The notes beneath the pieces are model-generated. The model had not been told where the DNA came from and did no database searches. It saw only the letters and a program-made list of their open reading frames with translations. A program made the position numbers and the translations under genes. Positions 8,338 to 16,977 of a stretch of DNA of 27,838 nucleotides are shown here, one piece after another. Position 1 is the first letter of the stretch; each line of letters begins with the position of its first letter. The DNA comes from an uncultured Eubacteriales bacterium (GTDB taxonomy: Bacteria; Bacillota; Clostridia; Oscillospirales; CAG-272): positions 1 through 27,838 of the forward strand of contig CAKSQF010000025.1 of assembly GCA_934486825.1 (NCBI GenBank). The letters run 5' to 3'.

Positions 8338-9363
8338 ATGAATACACGGATTATTGAAAATGTTGATGAAAACGCATTGCGTGAAGCGGCAGCGATAATA
8401 AAAAACGGCGGCCTTGTCGCTTTTCCGACTGAAACGGTTTACGGTCTCGGAGCAAATGCACTTGCGGATACCGCCGCAAAAAAGGTTTATGAGGCGAAAG
8501 GAAGACCATCCGATAATCCGCTTATCATCCATCTTGCCGATGCCGCCGATGCCGAAAAATATTGTATTACAAACGATGTGTTTGACAGGCTTGCATCGCT
8601 TTATATGCCGGGACCGATTACAGTGATACTTCCGAAAAAAAGCATAATACCGGATGGAGTAACGGGCGGTCTTTCTACAGTCGCGGTAAGAGTTCCTTCA
8701 AATCCGATTGCACATAGTCTGATCGAGTTATCGGGCTGCCCGATTGCCGCTCCGTCCGCAAATATCAGCGGAAAGCCGTCATGTACGACATTCAGACATG
8801 TTATTGAGGACATGTGCGGCAGGATTGACATGATACTTAACGGCGGGGATTGCGAAATAGGACTTGAATCAACCATCGTGGCTATCAACGGAAATGATTT
8901 AAAGCTGTTACGTCCCGGAAAGATTACAAAAGAATCTCTCGAAAATGCCGGCTTTTCGGTTTCACTTGATAAAGCGGTTACCGAAAAACTGTCAGATAGC
9001 GAAAGACCGCTTGCACCGGGAATGAAATATCGTCATTATGCACCGAACGCCGATGTAATTCTTGTAGCCGGTTGTGATTCCGATGTGGAAAAATACATGT
9101 TTGACCGTTCGGATGACAGCTCTGTCGCTTTTATTTGTTTTGATGAGTACCACAAGCTTGCAGAATGCAAAAACGCCGTTTTTATAGGCAGTGAGTGTGA
9201 TCTCGATCAGCAGGCAAGAAAAATTTTTGATATATTGCGTGAGTTTGACAGTCAACCGGAAATAAAAACGGTTTATGCAAAAATGCCGTCTCAAAACGGT
9301 ATCGGACTTGCGATATACAACCGTTTGCTGAAGGCTGCGGGCTACAGGATAATTCGTATCTGA
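8338..9363 (+). CDS. ywlC: L-threonylcarbamoyladenylate synthase (TsaC/Sua5)
   Basis: 341 aa, the long Sua5 form. The YrdC domain (about 1-200) carries GLVAFPTETVYGLGANA, KGRPSDNPLIIHL and SANISGKPSCT, which bind ATP, threonine and bicarbonate. The C-terminal Sua5 domain starts after the linker LAPGMKYRHYAP (~225). It makes threonylcarbamoyl-AMP, the precursor of t6A37 in tRNAs reading ANN codons; the TsaBDE partners are not in this window. The nearest Shine-Dalgarno-like sequence (AGGGA, 8321-8325) is 12 nt away, so initiation may be weak or coupled to prfA, 9 nt upstream. Confidence 0.95.
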   Translation: MNTRIIENVDENALREAAAIIKNGGLVAFPTETVYGLGANALADTAAKKVYEAKGRPSDNPLIIHLADAADAEKYCITNDVFDRLASLYMPGPITVILPKKSIIPDGVTGGLSTVAVRVPSNPIAHSLIELSGCPIAAPSANISGKPSCTTFRHVIEDMCGRIDMILNGGDCEIGLESTIVAINGNDLKLLRPGKITKESLENAGFSVSLDKAVTEKLSDSERPLAPGMKYRHYAPNADVILVAGCDSDVEKYMFDRSDDSSVAFICFDEYHKLAECKNAVFIGSECDLDQQARKIFDILREFDSQPEIKTVYAKMPSQNGIGLAIYNRLLKAAGYRIIRI

Positions 9364-9389
9364 TATAAATACTTCTCAAGGAGAGTCTC

Positions 9390-11618
9390 ATGGCAAGAAA
9401 AAAGAAGGAAACAGACAAATCACTGACCGAACAGGCGGCACCGATTATAGACAGACCGATAACCGATACAGTGGTTGAAAATTATATGCCGTATGCAATG
9501 TCGGTTATAATTTCAAGAGCTATTCCCGAAATTGACGGTTTCAAGCCGTCTCACAGAAAAATTCTTTATACCATGCTGAAAATGGGTCTGATGAACGGAC
9601 CGAGGACAAAGTCGGCAAATGTTGTCGGACAGACGATGCATCTGAATCCGCACGGTGATTCATCAATATATGAAACTCTTGTCCGCCTTACAAAGGATAA
9701 TGAATCGCTTCTTCATCCGTTTGTGGATTCAAAAGGCTCGTTCGGAAAGCAGTATTCTTCAGATGCATACGCCGCATCGAGATATACCGAAGTCAAGCTT
9801 GACGGCTTCTGCAATGAAATTTTTCGCGGGATAGATAAAAATGCAGTTGATTTTGTCCCGAACTATGATAATACAACCACTGAACCGGTGTTGTTGCCGA
9901 CATCTTTTCCGAATATACTTGTTTCGGCAAATATGGGTATAGCGGTAGGGCTTATGTCAAAGATCTGCTCATTCAATCTGGCGGAAATTTGTGACGGTAC
10001 TATACAGATACTCAGAAATCCGTATACCGATGTGGATCAGATACTTGATATAATTAAAGCACCCGATTTCCCGGGTGGCGGTCAGCTTATATATAACAGG
10101 TCGCAGCTTGCGGAAATATACAGGACAGGTACCGGTTCTTTTTCGGTAAGAAGCCGTTATGTTTACGATAAAAGCCAGAATTGCATTGACATAATTCAGA
10201 TACCGTATTCCACTTCACTTGATCTGATAATGAAAAAGCTGACTGATCTTGTAAAGAATAATCAGCTCAGGGAAATCTCGGATTTCAGAGACGAGATCGA
10301 TCGTAACGGATTTAAGTTGACGCTTGATCTTCGCAAGGGAGTTGACCCGGATGCTCTGATGAACAAGCTTTTTAAATTAACCCCTCTCCAGGATAATTTT
10401 TCATGTAATTTTACCGTGCTTATCGGTAATGTTCCGAAACAGCTTGGAATAATCGAGATACTGAAGGAATGGATCTCATTCAGGATGACCTGTGTAAAGA
10501 GGGAGCTGTCCTTTGATCTTCAGAAAAAAAAGGAACGTCTTCATCTGCTTCAGGGTCTTGGCAAGATACTGCTTGACATCGATAGGGCAATAAAAATTGT
10601 AAGACAGACGCCAAATGAAAAAGACGTGGTTCCGAACCTGATGAAGGGTTTTGATATTGATGAAATTCAGGCAGAATTTATTGCCGAAATCAAACTCAGA
10701 AACCTCAACAGAGAATACATTCTTAAAAGAACTCAGGAAATCGAAGCGCTCAATGAGGAGATTGCGGATATAGAAGATCTTATATCATCGGAGTCGAGAC
10801 TCAAAACGTATATTTCAAAGCAACTTAAAGAGATTAAAACCAAATACGGTAAACCCCGTATGACACAGCTTATCTATGAAGAAGATATAACCGAGTATGT
10901 GGAAGAGGATGTTGTTGACAACTACAATGTGAAGCTTGTTTTTACAAAACAAGGGTATTTCAAAAAAATAACGATGCAGTCACTTCGGGGAAACGATGAA
11001 CAGAATGTGCGTGAAGATGACGAAATAATTGTTGATGAAGATGCCGAAAACATTGATGAGCTGATTTTCTTTTCCGATAAAGGTCAGTGCTATAAAGCGG
11101 ACGTAGATCAGTTTGATATAACAAAAGCGTCGGCGATCGGTGATTACGTACCGGCAAAGCTCGGTTTTGATAAGGGTGAGCATGCGATATTCATGAAGTC
11201 GTTCAAGAAGGACGGCATGCGCGGTAATTTTGTCTTTGTATTTGAAAACGGTAAGGGTGTGCGCGTTCCGGCGGATGCATACGAAACAAAATCCAAAAGA
11301 AGAAAACTGACCGGTGCATTCAGCACCGTATCGCCGATTGTTGCGATCTTTTATGAGGATAAGCCATTTGATCTGCTCTTACTTTCTGATGCAAACAGGG
11401 CAATTCTGATTGACTCAAAGCTTATTCCGTGTAAAGCCACAAGAGGCTCGCAGGGTGTAACTTTGTTCAGCCTTAAGGATAAGCAAAAAATTGTTGCTGC
11501 GCTTCGCGACTATAAGCAGGCAGCAGCGGGGAAGTCTTACCGTAAAATAAAGGTGCCTGCAACGGGTGTCCCTTTTGAAACAATGGAAATCGGAGATAAT
11601 CAGTTGAAACTGATCTGA
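9390..11618 (+). CDS. parC: Type IIA topoisomerase subunit A (topoisomerase IV ParC-like)
   Basis: 742 aa. Winged-helix region with the catalytic tyrosine Y132 (AASRYTEVKL), tower and coiled-coil (about 330-490), and a short C-terminal beta-propeller region. The quinolone-determining segment is HGDSSIYE (88-95), with S91 and E95 at the positions of E. coli GyrA S83 and D87, the residue types expected in sensitive enzymes. No canonical GyrA box was recognised in the short C-terminal region, which favours a ParC-like decatenase over gyrase, although this is not certain. The partner B subunit (parE) is not in the window. AAGGAGA (9378-9384) sets the start. Confidence 0.88.
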   Translation: MARKKKETDKSLTEQAAPIIDRPITDTVVENYMPYAMSVIISRAIPEIDGFKPSHRKILYTMLKMGLMNGPRTKSANVVGQTMHLNPHGDSSIYETLVRLTKDNESLLHPFVDSKGSFGKQYSSDAYAASRYTEVKLDGFCNEIFRGIDKNAVDFVPNYDNTTTEPVLLPTSFPNILVSANMGIAVGLMSKICSFNLAEICDGTIQILRNPYTDVDQILDIIKAPDFPGGGQLIYNRSQLAEIYRTGTGSFSVRSRYVYDKSQNCIDIIQIPYSTSLDLIMKKLTDLVKNNQLREISDFRDEIDRNGFKLTLDLRKGVDPDALMNKLFKLTPLQDNFSCNFTVLIGNVPKQLGIIEILKEWISFRMTCVKRELSFDLQKKKERLHLLQGLGKILLDIDRAIKIVRQTPNEKDVVPNLMKGFDIDEIQAEFIAEIKLRNLNREYILKRTQEIEALNEEIADIEDLISSESRLKTYISKQLKEIKTKYGKPRMTQLIYEEDITEYVEEDVVDNYNVKLVFTKQGYFKKITMQSLRGNDEQNVREDDEIIVDEDAENIDELIFFSDKGQCYKADVDQFDITKASAIGDYVPAKLGFDKGEHAIFMKSFKKDGMRGNFVFVFENGKGVRVPADAYETKSKRRKLTGAFSTVSPIVAIFYEDKPFDLLLLSDANRAILIDSKLIPCKATRGSQGVTLFSLKDKQKIVAALRDYKQAAAGKSYRKIKVPATGVPFETMEIGDNQLKLI

Positions 11619-11632
11619 TTGATACATGATAC

Positions 11633-11639
11633 AAAGGAG
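11633..11639 (+). promoter_or_regulatory. Ribosome binding site that decides the SpoIID-family start
   Basis: AAAGGAG lies 6 nt before ATG 11646. An in-frame non-ATG codon further upstream (11619) would place this site inside the gene, so 11646 is preferred. Confidence 0.7.
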
Positions 11640-11645
11640 TTAAAG

Positions 11646-13337
11646 ATGTCTGATAAACAAAAAAAGAGAAGGGAATCGGGCAAGGCGTCCACACAGTTGT
11701 GGGTAAGGATCATATGCTGGATTTTGGGTCTGCTTATGGTGCTTGGTATCGTTCTTATGATTTTCGAAACGGCATATTCGTTTGCAACTGCGACAGATGT
11801 TGCCGTTGATAAAAAAATCAATACCGAAAAACGTGATATAAGCGTGGGACTCTACTATGGTGATACTGCCGTGCAGAGTTTCACTCTCGCTTCCGCAACA
11901 GGCTTTGAGGTTGTCTCAAGATCTCAGAAGAAGCTGTTTTCTTTCCCGTCTGTTACTGCAATCAGCGTCTGCGTTGACGGAAGAATGTCATTTGTCGGTG
12001 ATAAGCTTATCGATTCCGACGGTGGTGTACGGGTTTCTGCCGATTATCACATACAGATAAGTGAATATGCATATAAAAGCGATATAAAGGATGACGGTGA
12101 TAATCCTGCGCCGATCAATCCGAATCCCGGTCAGTCTGTTGTTCTCCATTCAGGATTTAATCAGTCAAATGTTTCCTCGTATGTTGACGATCTGAACGGC
12201 TCCGGTGTATTTAATAACACCGATATGAGGGCGTATCCTGCCATATCGGATAATAAATATTACATACGTTTCGGACAATTTGATACAGAAGATGAGGCTG
12301 AGAACGCGCTCTCTGCCATGAGGGAATTTCTGCTTATTAACGATGCAAAAGTTGTTTCGGTCAGTGACGGAGCATTTTCGCTTATTGATGCACTTACTTA
12401 CAGAACAGTGTGTGAAATATCGACCGGCGATTATATGATTGATATTAAATCGATAGAAGGATATGTCTCTTCGCCGGAGTCCGGAAATTATAACGGATAT
12501 TTTACATTTGCATCCGAAAGTAGGGCGCAAAGAACCATGAAAGTTATAAACAGATTTTCACTCGAAGACTACGTCTCGTCTATTATTTCATATGAAATTG
12601 ATGAGGATTTTCCTCTCGAAGCAGCGAAGGCTGTTGCAGTGGTTTTGAGAACAAATTCATACAGAATGCTCGATCGTCACAAAACAGACGGATTTGATTT
12701 CTGCACCGAAAATCATTGCCATGTTTTTGGGGGCGAGGTCAATACCGACAATAAGCTTTCCGAAGCTGTCAGAGCAACAAAGGGCGAGGTTATATTGTAT
12801 AAGAACAATGTAATAAATGCCGTATATTCGGTTTCATGCGGCAATACTACCGTTTCGGCTGAAAATATATCAGGAAAAGAGAAGTATCCGTACCTTTCCA
12901 CTGTTGAAACACCGTGGGATCAGTCCTGTACGTGGATAAGATCGTTCAGTCCGACTGAACTTTTTAATGTAGTTTCACTTGCCGGATTTGATGAAATTAA
13001 AGCCCCGATTGCAACGGTATCAGCGGATAAATGCGATGATGGATCAACATATGTATCTGCTCTCACTTTAACTGATGTTCTCGGTAATATGTTGGTTGTT
13101 GAAGGTTCCGAAAATATTCATGATATTTTCAGTCCATACTTTCCTTCGGCTAACTTCTCCGTGAAGGTTTCTGACGGCGCTGACGGAAATGTTTTCGGGA
13201 ATTTTATTTTCGAAGGTTCAGGAGACGGATGCGGAATCGGGTTCAGTCTGCTCGGGGCAAAAGCTCTTGCAGACGATAATGCCGGGTATATAGCTATTAT
13301 TAAAGCTTATTACAGGGATGTCGATGTGGCATATTGA
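11646..13337 (+). CDS. SpoIID/LytB family protein with an internal SPOR-like domain
   Basis: 563 aa. Basic cytoplasmic N-terminus, one membrane helix (about 19-42), then an extracytoplasmic part. Residues ~64-145 (ISVGLYYGDTAVQSFTL) form the first SpoIID-like segment; ~205-250 (KYYIRFGQFDTEDEAENAL) resembles a SPOR glycan-binding domain; ~300-440 is the SpoIID core with SLEDYVSSIISYEI, E317 at the position of the catalytic glutamate in SpoIID, FCTENHCHVFGG, and SCGNTT before YPYLSTVETPWD. SpoIID is a lytic transglycosylase acting on stem-stripped peptidoglycan during engulfment. Whether this copy is the engulfment enzyme or a vegetative homologue is unclear; it is embedded in a housekeeping operon, 27 nt after parC. 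Confidence 0.85.
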   Translation: MSDKQKKRRESGKASTQLWVRIICWILGLLMVLGIVLMIFETAYSFATATDVAVDKKINTEKRDISVGLYYGDTAVQSFTLASATGFEVVSRSQKKLFSFPSVTAISVCVDGRMSFVGDKLIDSDGGVRVSADYHIQISEYAYKSDIKDDGDNPAPINPNPGQSVVLHSGFNQSNVSSYVDDLNGSGVFNNTDMRAYPAISDNKYYIRFGQFDTEDEAENALSAMREFLLINDAKVVSVSDGAFSLIDALTYRTVCEISTGDYMIDIKSIEGYVSSPESGNYNGYFTFASESRAQRTMKVINRFSLEDYVSSIISYEIDEDFPLEAAKAVAVVLRTNSYRMLDRHKTDGFDFCTENHCHVFGGEVNTDNKLSEAVRATKGEVILYKNNVINAVYSVSCGNTTVSAENISGKEKYPYLSTVETPWDQSCTWIRSFSPTELFNVVSLAGFDEIKAPIATVSADKCDDGSTYVSALTLTDVLGNMLVVEGSENIHDIFSPYFPSANFSVKVSDGADGNVFGNFIFEGSGDGCGIGFSLLGAKALADDNAGYIAIIKAYYRDVDVAY

Positions 13338-13383
13338 TTTCACTTGCCGAAATATTTGTTTTTACTAAGGATGTTTACAGTTT

Positions 13384-14466
13384 ATGAAGTATGTTTTTTT
13401 TGATATTGAATGTGCAAATTGTTATCAGGGCAAGGGAAAAATATGTTCTTTCGGATATGTCATTACAAATGAAAATTTTGATGTGGAAGAAAAATACGAT
13501 ATGATAATCAATCCTGACTCAAAGTTCAATCTGGGTCCGGACATAAAACTTGCATATACCAAAAGTGAATTCAGGCATGCATCGCAGTTTCCGATGTTTT
13601 ATGATGAAATTGATGCGCTCCTTACAGACCCGGATGCTATGATTTTTGGATTTTCCGCAAATAATGACGCACGTTATATCAGAGATGAATGTATCAGATA
13701 TGAGCTTCCGCATATTGATTATGTGTTTTATGATGTACAGCAAATGTACATGGGATATGATAATACAAAAAATCAGCCGTCGCTTGTCGGTATATGTGAC
13801 AGATACGGCATACCCGAATCGCAGGATGTACATAAAAGTGACGACGATGCATTCATGACGATGGAGGTTCTACGAAATCTTTGCAGCATAACAAATAAAA
13901 CCGTAAGTGACCTTATCCGGGATTATCCGCGGTCTGTCGGCGAAATGAAAAACGGTGAATTCAGATGGGTGAATAATCCGGGTAAGGAAGAAAAGAATCA
14001 GAAAAACAAGAAAACAAAAACGAACAAAAGCAATCAGATGAGAAAATATTCGGCAAATTACAGATATTTTCTGCGCTTCTGCAACAGTCTTGTTCCGTCT
14101 GAAAATGAAGCCTTGCCTCTCTACGGTAAACGGGTATGTATTTCGGTTAATTATGAGGAGCGGCATTTTTCTCAGATGCTTTCTATTGCCGAACAAATAT
14201 CAATGCTTGGCGGAAAATATGATTGTTCGTCAGATACCTGTGACTTGTTCGTAAAATACGAATTGATTAAAACAGATGGCACGCCCAAGAAATGTCCGCG
14301 TCTGGCACATGTGATTGAAAAAAATAATAACGGTGACAATATTGCTGTTATTGATTTTGAGGATTTTCTCGGTTTGACCGGAATCGATCCGGAAAAGCGT
14401 TCATCTGACAGCGAAAACAAACCCGACACAGTGTATGAGGATGAAAACATGCAGGATGTGATATAA
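13384..14466 (+). CDS. DEDDh exonuclease (DnaQ-like) with C-terminal BRCT-like domain
   Basis: 360 aa. N-terminal 3'-5' exonuclease fold (1-170) with the acidic residues D7 and E9 (FFDIEC), D95 (NNDARYI), and H150 and D155 (VHKSDDD), the DEDDh set. A lysine-rich linker (200-220) leads to a region (about 243-332) with the features of a BRCT fold: GKRVCISVNYE, AEQISMLGGKY, CDLFVKYE and a final IAVIDFEDFL. Exonuclease followed by BRCT is known from some DnaQ-like proteins, but the exact role here is unknown; DNA proofreading or repair is a reasonable guess given ligA and parC in the operon. AAGGATG (13367-13373) precedes the ATG. Last gene of the run. Confidence 0.8.
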   Translation: MKYVFFDIECANCYQGKGKICSFGYVITNENFDVEEKYDMIINPDSKFNLGPDIKLAYTKSEFRHASQFPMFYDEIDALLTDPDAMIFGFSANNDARYIRDECIRYELPHIDYVFYDVQQMYMGYDNTKNQPSLVGICDRYGIPESQDVHKSDDDAFMTMEVLRNLCSITNKTVSDLIRDYPRSVGEMKNGEFRWVNNPGKEEKNQKNKKTKTNKSNQMRKYSANYRYFLRFCNSLVPSENEALPLYGKRVCISVNYEERHFSQMLSIAEQISMLGGKYDCSSDTCDLFVKYELIKTDGTPKKCPRLAHVIEKNNNGDNIAVIDFEDFLGLTGIDPEKRSSDSENKPDTVYEDENMQDVI

Positions 14467-14476
14467 TTTATCAGTT

Positions 14477-14513
14477 AAAAAACGCAGACCACTGTGTGCG
14501 GTCTGCGTTTTTT
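14477..14513. terminator. Bidirectional terminator between the exonuclease gene and fba
   Basis: ACGCAGACC (14482-14490) pairs with GGTCTGCGT (14500-14508), flanked by an A-run on the left and a T-run on the right, so it works for both converging transcripts. Confidence 0.9.
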
Positions 14514-14533
14514 ATAGACATCAGGCTGTAAGA

Positions 14534-15397
14534 TCAGGCTTTGTTTGCCGAACCGAAGAGAGCAATCTTTTCTCTGACTGTCTCTTTAATAGCCTCTACA
14601 CCGGGAGCAAGAAGCTTTCTCGGGTCAAATCCTTTGCCCTCGAGATCCTTGCCGGCTTCGATGTATTTTCTTGTTGCAGCGGCAAATGTCAACTGACACT
14701 CTGTATTAACGTTGATCTTGGAGACGCCGAGCGAAATTGCTTTCTTGATCATTTCCTCGGGAATGCCTGTTCCTCCGTGGAGAACGAGCGGCATATTGCC
14801 GACCTTCTCGGATACTGCGGCAAGTGTTTCAAAGGAAAGACCGGGCCAGTTTGCCGGATATTTCCCGTGTATGTTGCCTATACCTGCGGCAAGCATCGTG
14901 ACACCGAGATCGGCAATCATCTTGCATTCATTCGGATCTGCACACTCGCCCATTCCGATGACTCCGTCCTCTTCACCTCCGATTGAGCCGACCTCGGCTT
15001 CAATAGAAAGTCCGAGAGCATTTGCAACGTGAACAAGCTCGGTTGTTTTCTGAACATTTTCATCTATCGGATAGTGCGATCCGTCAAACATGATGGACGT
15101 AAATCCGGCTTTAACGCATTTATAGCAGCCTTCGTATGTTCCGTGGTCGAGATGCAGTGCAACCGGAACGGTTATACCGAGGCTCTTGTCCATGGCGCGA
15201 ACCATTGCCGCAACCGTATCGAACCCGGTCATATATTTTCCTGCACCTTCGGATACTCCGAGAATTACGGGGCTGTTAAGCTCCTGAGCAGTAAGAAGAA
15301 TTGCTTTTGTCCATTCAAGGTTGTTTATGTTGAATTGACCAACCGCATAGTGTCCTTCTTTGGCTTTTGTAAGCATTTCTTTTGCATTGACTAACAT
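14534..15397 (-). CDS. fba: Class II fructose-1,6-bisphosphate aldolase
   Basis: 287 aa. Zinc-dependent cleavage of fructose 1,6-bisphosphate to dihydroxyacetone phosphate and glyceraldehyde 3-phosphate. Visible residues: HLDHG (82-86) with the catalytic D84 and zinc ligand H85; zinc ligands H177 (GNIHGKYP) and H207 (LHGGTG); phosphate-binding NVNTE near 230. The length fits the short FbaA form of Firmicutes. AAAAGGAGA (15406-15414, minus strand) lies 8 nt before the ATG. Monocistronic, with its own promoter upstream and the shared terminator downstream. Its product dihydroxyacetone phosphate is the substrate of MgsA at 3195-3713. Confidence 0.97.
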   Translation of the reverse strand: MLVNAKEMLTKAKEGHYAVGQFNINNLEWTKAILLTAQELNSPVILGVSEGAGKYMTGFDTVAAMVRAMDKSLGITVPVALHLDHGTYEGCYKCVKAGFTSIMFDGSHYPIDENVQKTTELVHVANALGLSIEAEVGSIGGEEDGVIGMGECADPNECKMIADLGVTMLAAGIGNIHGKYPANWPGLSFETLAAVSEKVGNMPLVLHGGTGIPEEMIKKAISLGVSKINVNTECQLTFAAATRKYIEAGKDLEGKGFDPRKLLAPGVEAIKETVREKIALFGSANKA

Positions 15398-15438
15398 TTT
15401 GTTCGTCTCCTTTTGTCTTGTAATTCGATTACAGGATC

Positions 15439-15467
15439 ATTATACACTATTAAAGGGAAAAAATAAA
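15439..15467 (-). promoter_or_regulatory. Likely fba promoter
   Basis: On the minus strand a perfect TATAAT (15439-15444) lies ~40 nt before the fba start. The -35 at 17 nt is poor (TTTATT, 15462-15467), so it may rely on other elements. Confidence 0.5.
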
Positions 15468-15519
15468 GACTTTTTTGAAAAAAATTTGTAAAAATCAATT
15501 ATTCTTTTTTACCGTATTG

Positions 15520-15548
15520 TTGATTATTTGCTTGTTTTGTGATAGAAT
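15520..15548 (+). promoter_or_regulatory. Promoter for the MATE/oxidoreductase operon (extended -10)
   Basis: -35 TTGATT (15520-15525), 17-nt spacer, -10 TAGAAT (15543-15548) preceded by TG (15540-15541). Confidence 0.7.
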
Positions 15549-15580
15549 ACAAAGGTTGATTTGAAAAGAAAGGTAAAAAT

Positions 15581-16963
15581 ATGAACTCTGAAATACAAAC
15601 AGAAAATAAAATGGGGACAAAAAGCATTTTAGGACTGCTTATATCAATGTCACTTCCGATGATGGTTTCCATGCTTGTGCAGGCATTTTATAATGTTGTT
15701 GATACATACTTTGTTTCAAAGCTGTCAACAGATGCATTGACTGCCGTGTCAGACGCTTTTGCCGCTCAGAATCTGATGATCGGAATTGCAACCGGGACAG
15801 GCGTGGGAATCAATGCATTGCTTTCAAGATCGCTCGGAGAGCGCAATAACGAAAAGGCAAATCATGTTGCCGGGAACGGCATATTGCTTGGCTTTTTCGG
15901 CTTTTTCATTACAATGCTTTTTGGGCTGTTTCTGTCGGACGGATATTTTAATCTTATATCGGATATTCCGGTTATCAGAGAAATGGGTATAAAATATCTG
16001 CGCATATGCTGTATAGGATCAGTCGGTATATTTGTTGAAATCACATTCGAAAGGCTTATGCAATCAACAGGGAAGACAATATATACAATGTTTACACAGG
16101 GACTTGGTGCCATAGTAAATATTATACTTGATCCCTGCCTCATCTTCGGTCTCGGACCGTTTCCGAAAATGGGAGTTGCCGGAGCGGCATTGGCAACCGT
16201 CATAGGGCAGTTTTCCTCGGCAATACTCGCCGTTGTGTTGAATTCATTAAAAAATTATGAGGTAAAACTTACATCGAAATGCTTTGTACCTGATTTTAAA
16301 ATAATCGGAAATATATACAGTATAGGTATTCCGTCTGTAATTATGGTCGCTATAGGATCCGTGATGAACTTTGCCTTGAATCTGATTCTGAAATCCATCG
16401 ATCCGCTTGAAACGGCAAACGGAGTATTCGGAATATACTTTAAGTTGCAGTCATTTATATTTATGCCTGTATTTGGATTGAACAACGGACTTATTCCGGT
16501 CGTTGCATACAATTTCGGCGCGAAAAAAAGGAAACGTGTGACAGAGGCAATCAAATACGCCGTATTTATCGCATTGACTATCATGATTTTGGGGCTTTTG
16601 ATATTCCAGCTTTTCCCGAGACAGCTTCTTGAACTGTTTGCACATGATGATAAAAAACATGCCGCACTTATTTCGGTCGGTATACCGGCACTGCGGACAA
16701 TAAGTCTTTGCTTTGTATTTGCCGGAATCTGCATAGTAATCGGCTCGGTTTTTCAGGCACTCGGGAAAGGGTCGTTTTCCATGTACGTTTCGATAGCACG
16801 TCAGCTTTTGGTTTTGATACCGGTCGCATACTTGCTGTCAAAAACAAATAATGTCAATGCTGTCTGGTATGCCTTTCCGATAGCTGAGGTTATTTCATTG
16901 TGTGTAAGCCTGTTTTTCTTTTCAAGGTTGTACAAAAGCAGGATAAAAACAATTCCCGAATAA
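15581..16963 (+). CDS. MATE family efflux transporter
   Basis: 460 aa, about 12 membrane helices in two related halves, the normal MATE length. The N-terminal half has the family pattern LLISMSLPMMVSMLVQAFYNVVD and TDALTAVSDAF; the second half has the matching SIGIPSVIMVAIGSVMNFALN and FGLNNGLIPVVAYNFGAKKRKR. Members export drugs or metabolites in exchange for H+ or Na+; the substrate is not predictable here. AAGAAAGG before ATG 15581 is a fair ribosome site. It is co-transcribed with the oxidoreductase 14 nt downstream. Confidence 0.92.
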   Translation: MNSEIQTENKMGTKSILGLLISMSLPMMVSMLVQAFYNVVDTYFVSKLSTDALTAVSDAFAAQNLMIGIATGTGVGINALLSRSLGERNNEKANHVAGNGILLGFFGFFITMLFGLFLSDGYFNLISDIPVIREMGIKYLRICCIGSVGIFVEITFERLMQSTGKTIYTMFTQGLGAIVNIILDPCLIFGLGPFPKMGVAGAALATVIGQFSSAILAVVLNSLKNYEVKLTSKCFVPDFKIIGNIYSIGIPSVIMVAIGSVMNFALNLILKSIDPLETANGVFGIYFKLQSFIFMPVFGLNNGLIPVVAYNFGAKKRKRVTEAIKYAVFIALTIMILGLLIFQLFPRQLLELFAHDDKKHAALISVGIPALRTISLCFVFAGICIVIGSVFQALGKGSFSMYVSIARQLLVLIPVAYLLSKTNNVNAVWYAFPIAEVISLCVSLFFFSRLYKSRIKTIPE

Positions 16964-16977
16964 AGAAGGTGTAATCA

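Noticed and set aside
9390..11618. Calling the topoisomerase subunit gyrA
   Set aside because: Short C-terminal region with no canonical GyrA box seen, and no gyrB beside it; ParC-like is the better call, though not certain without comparison.
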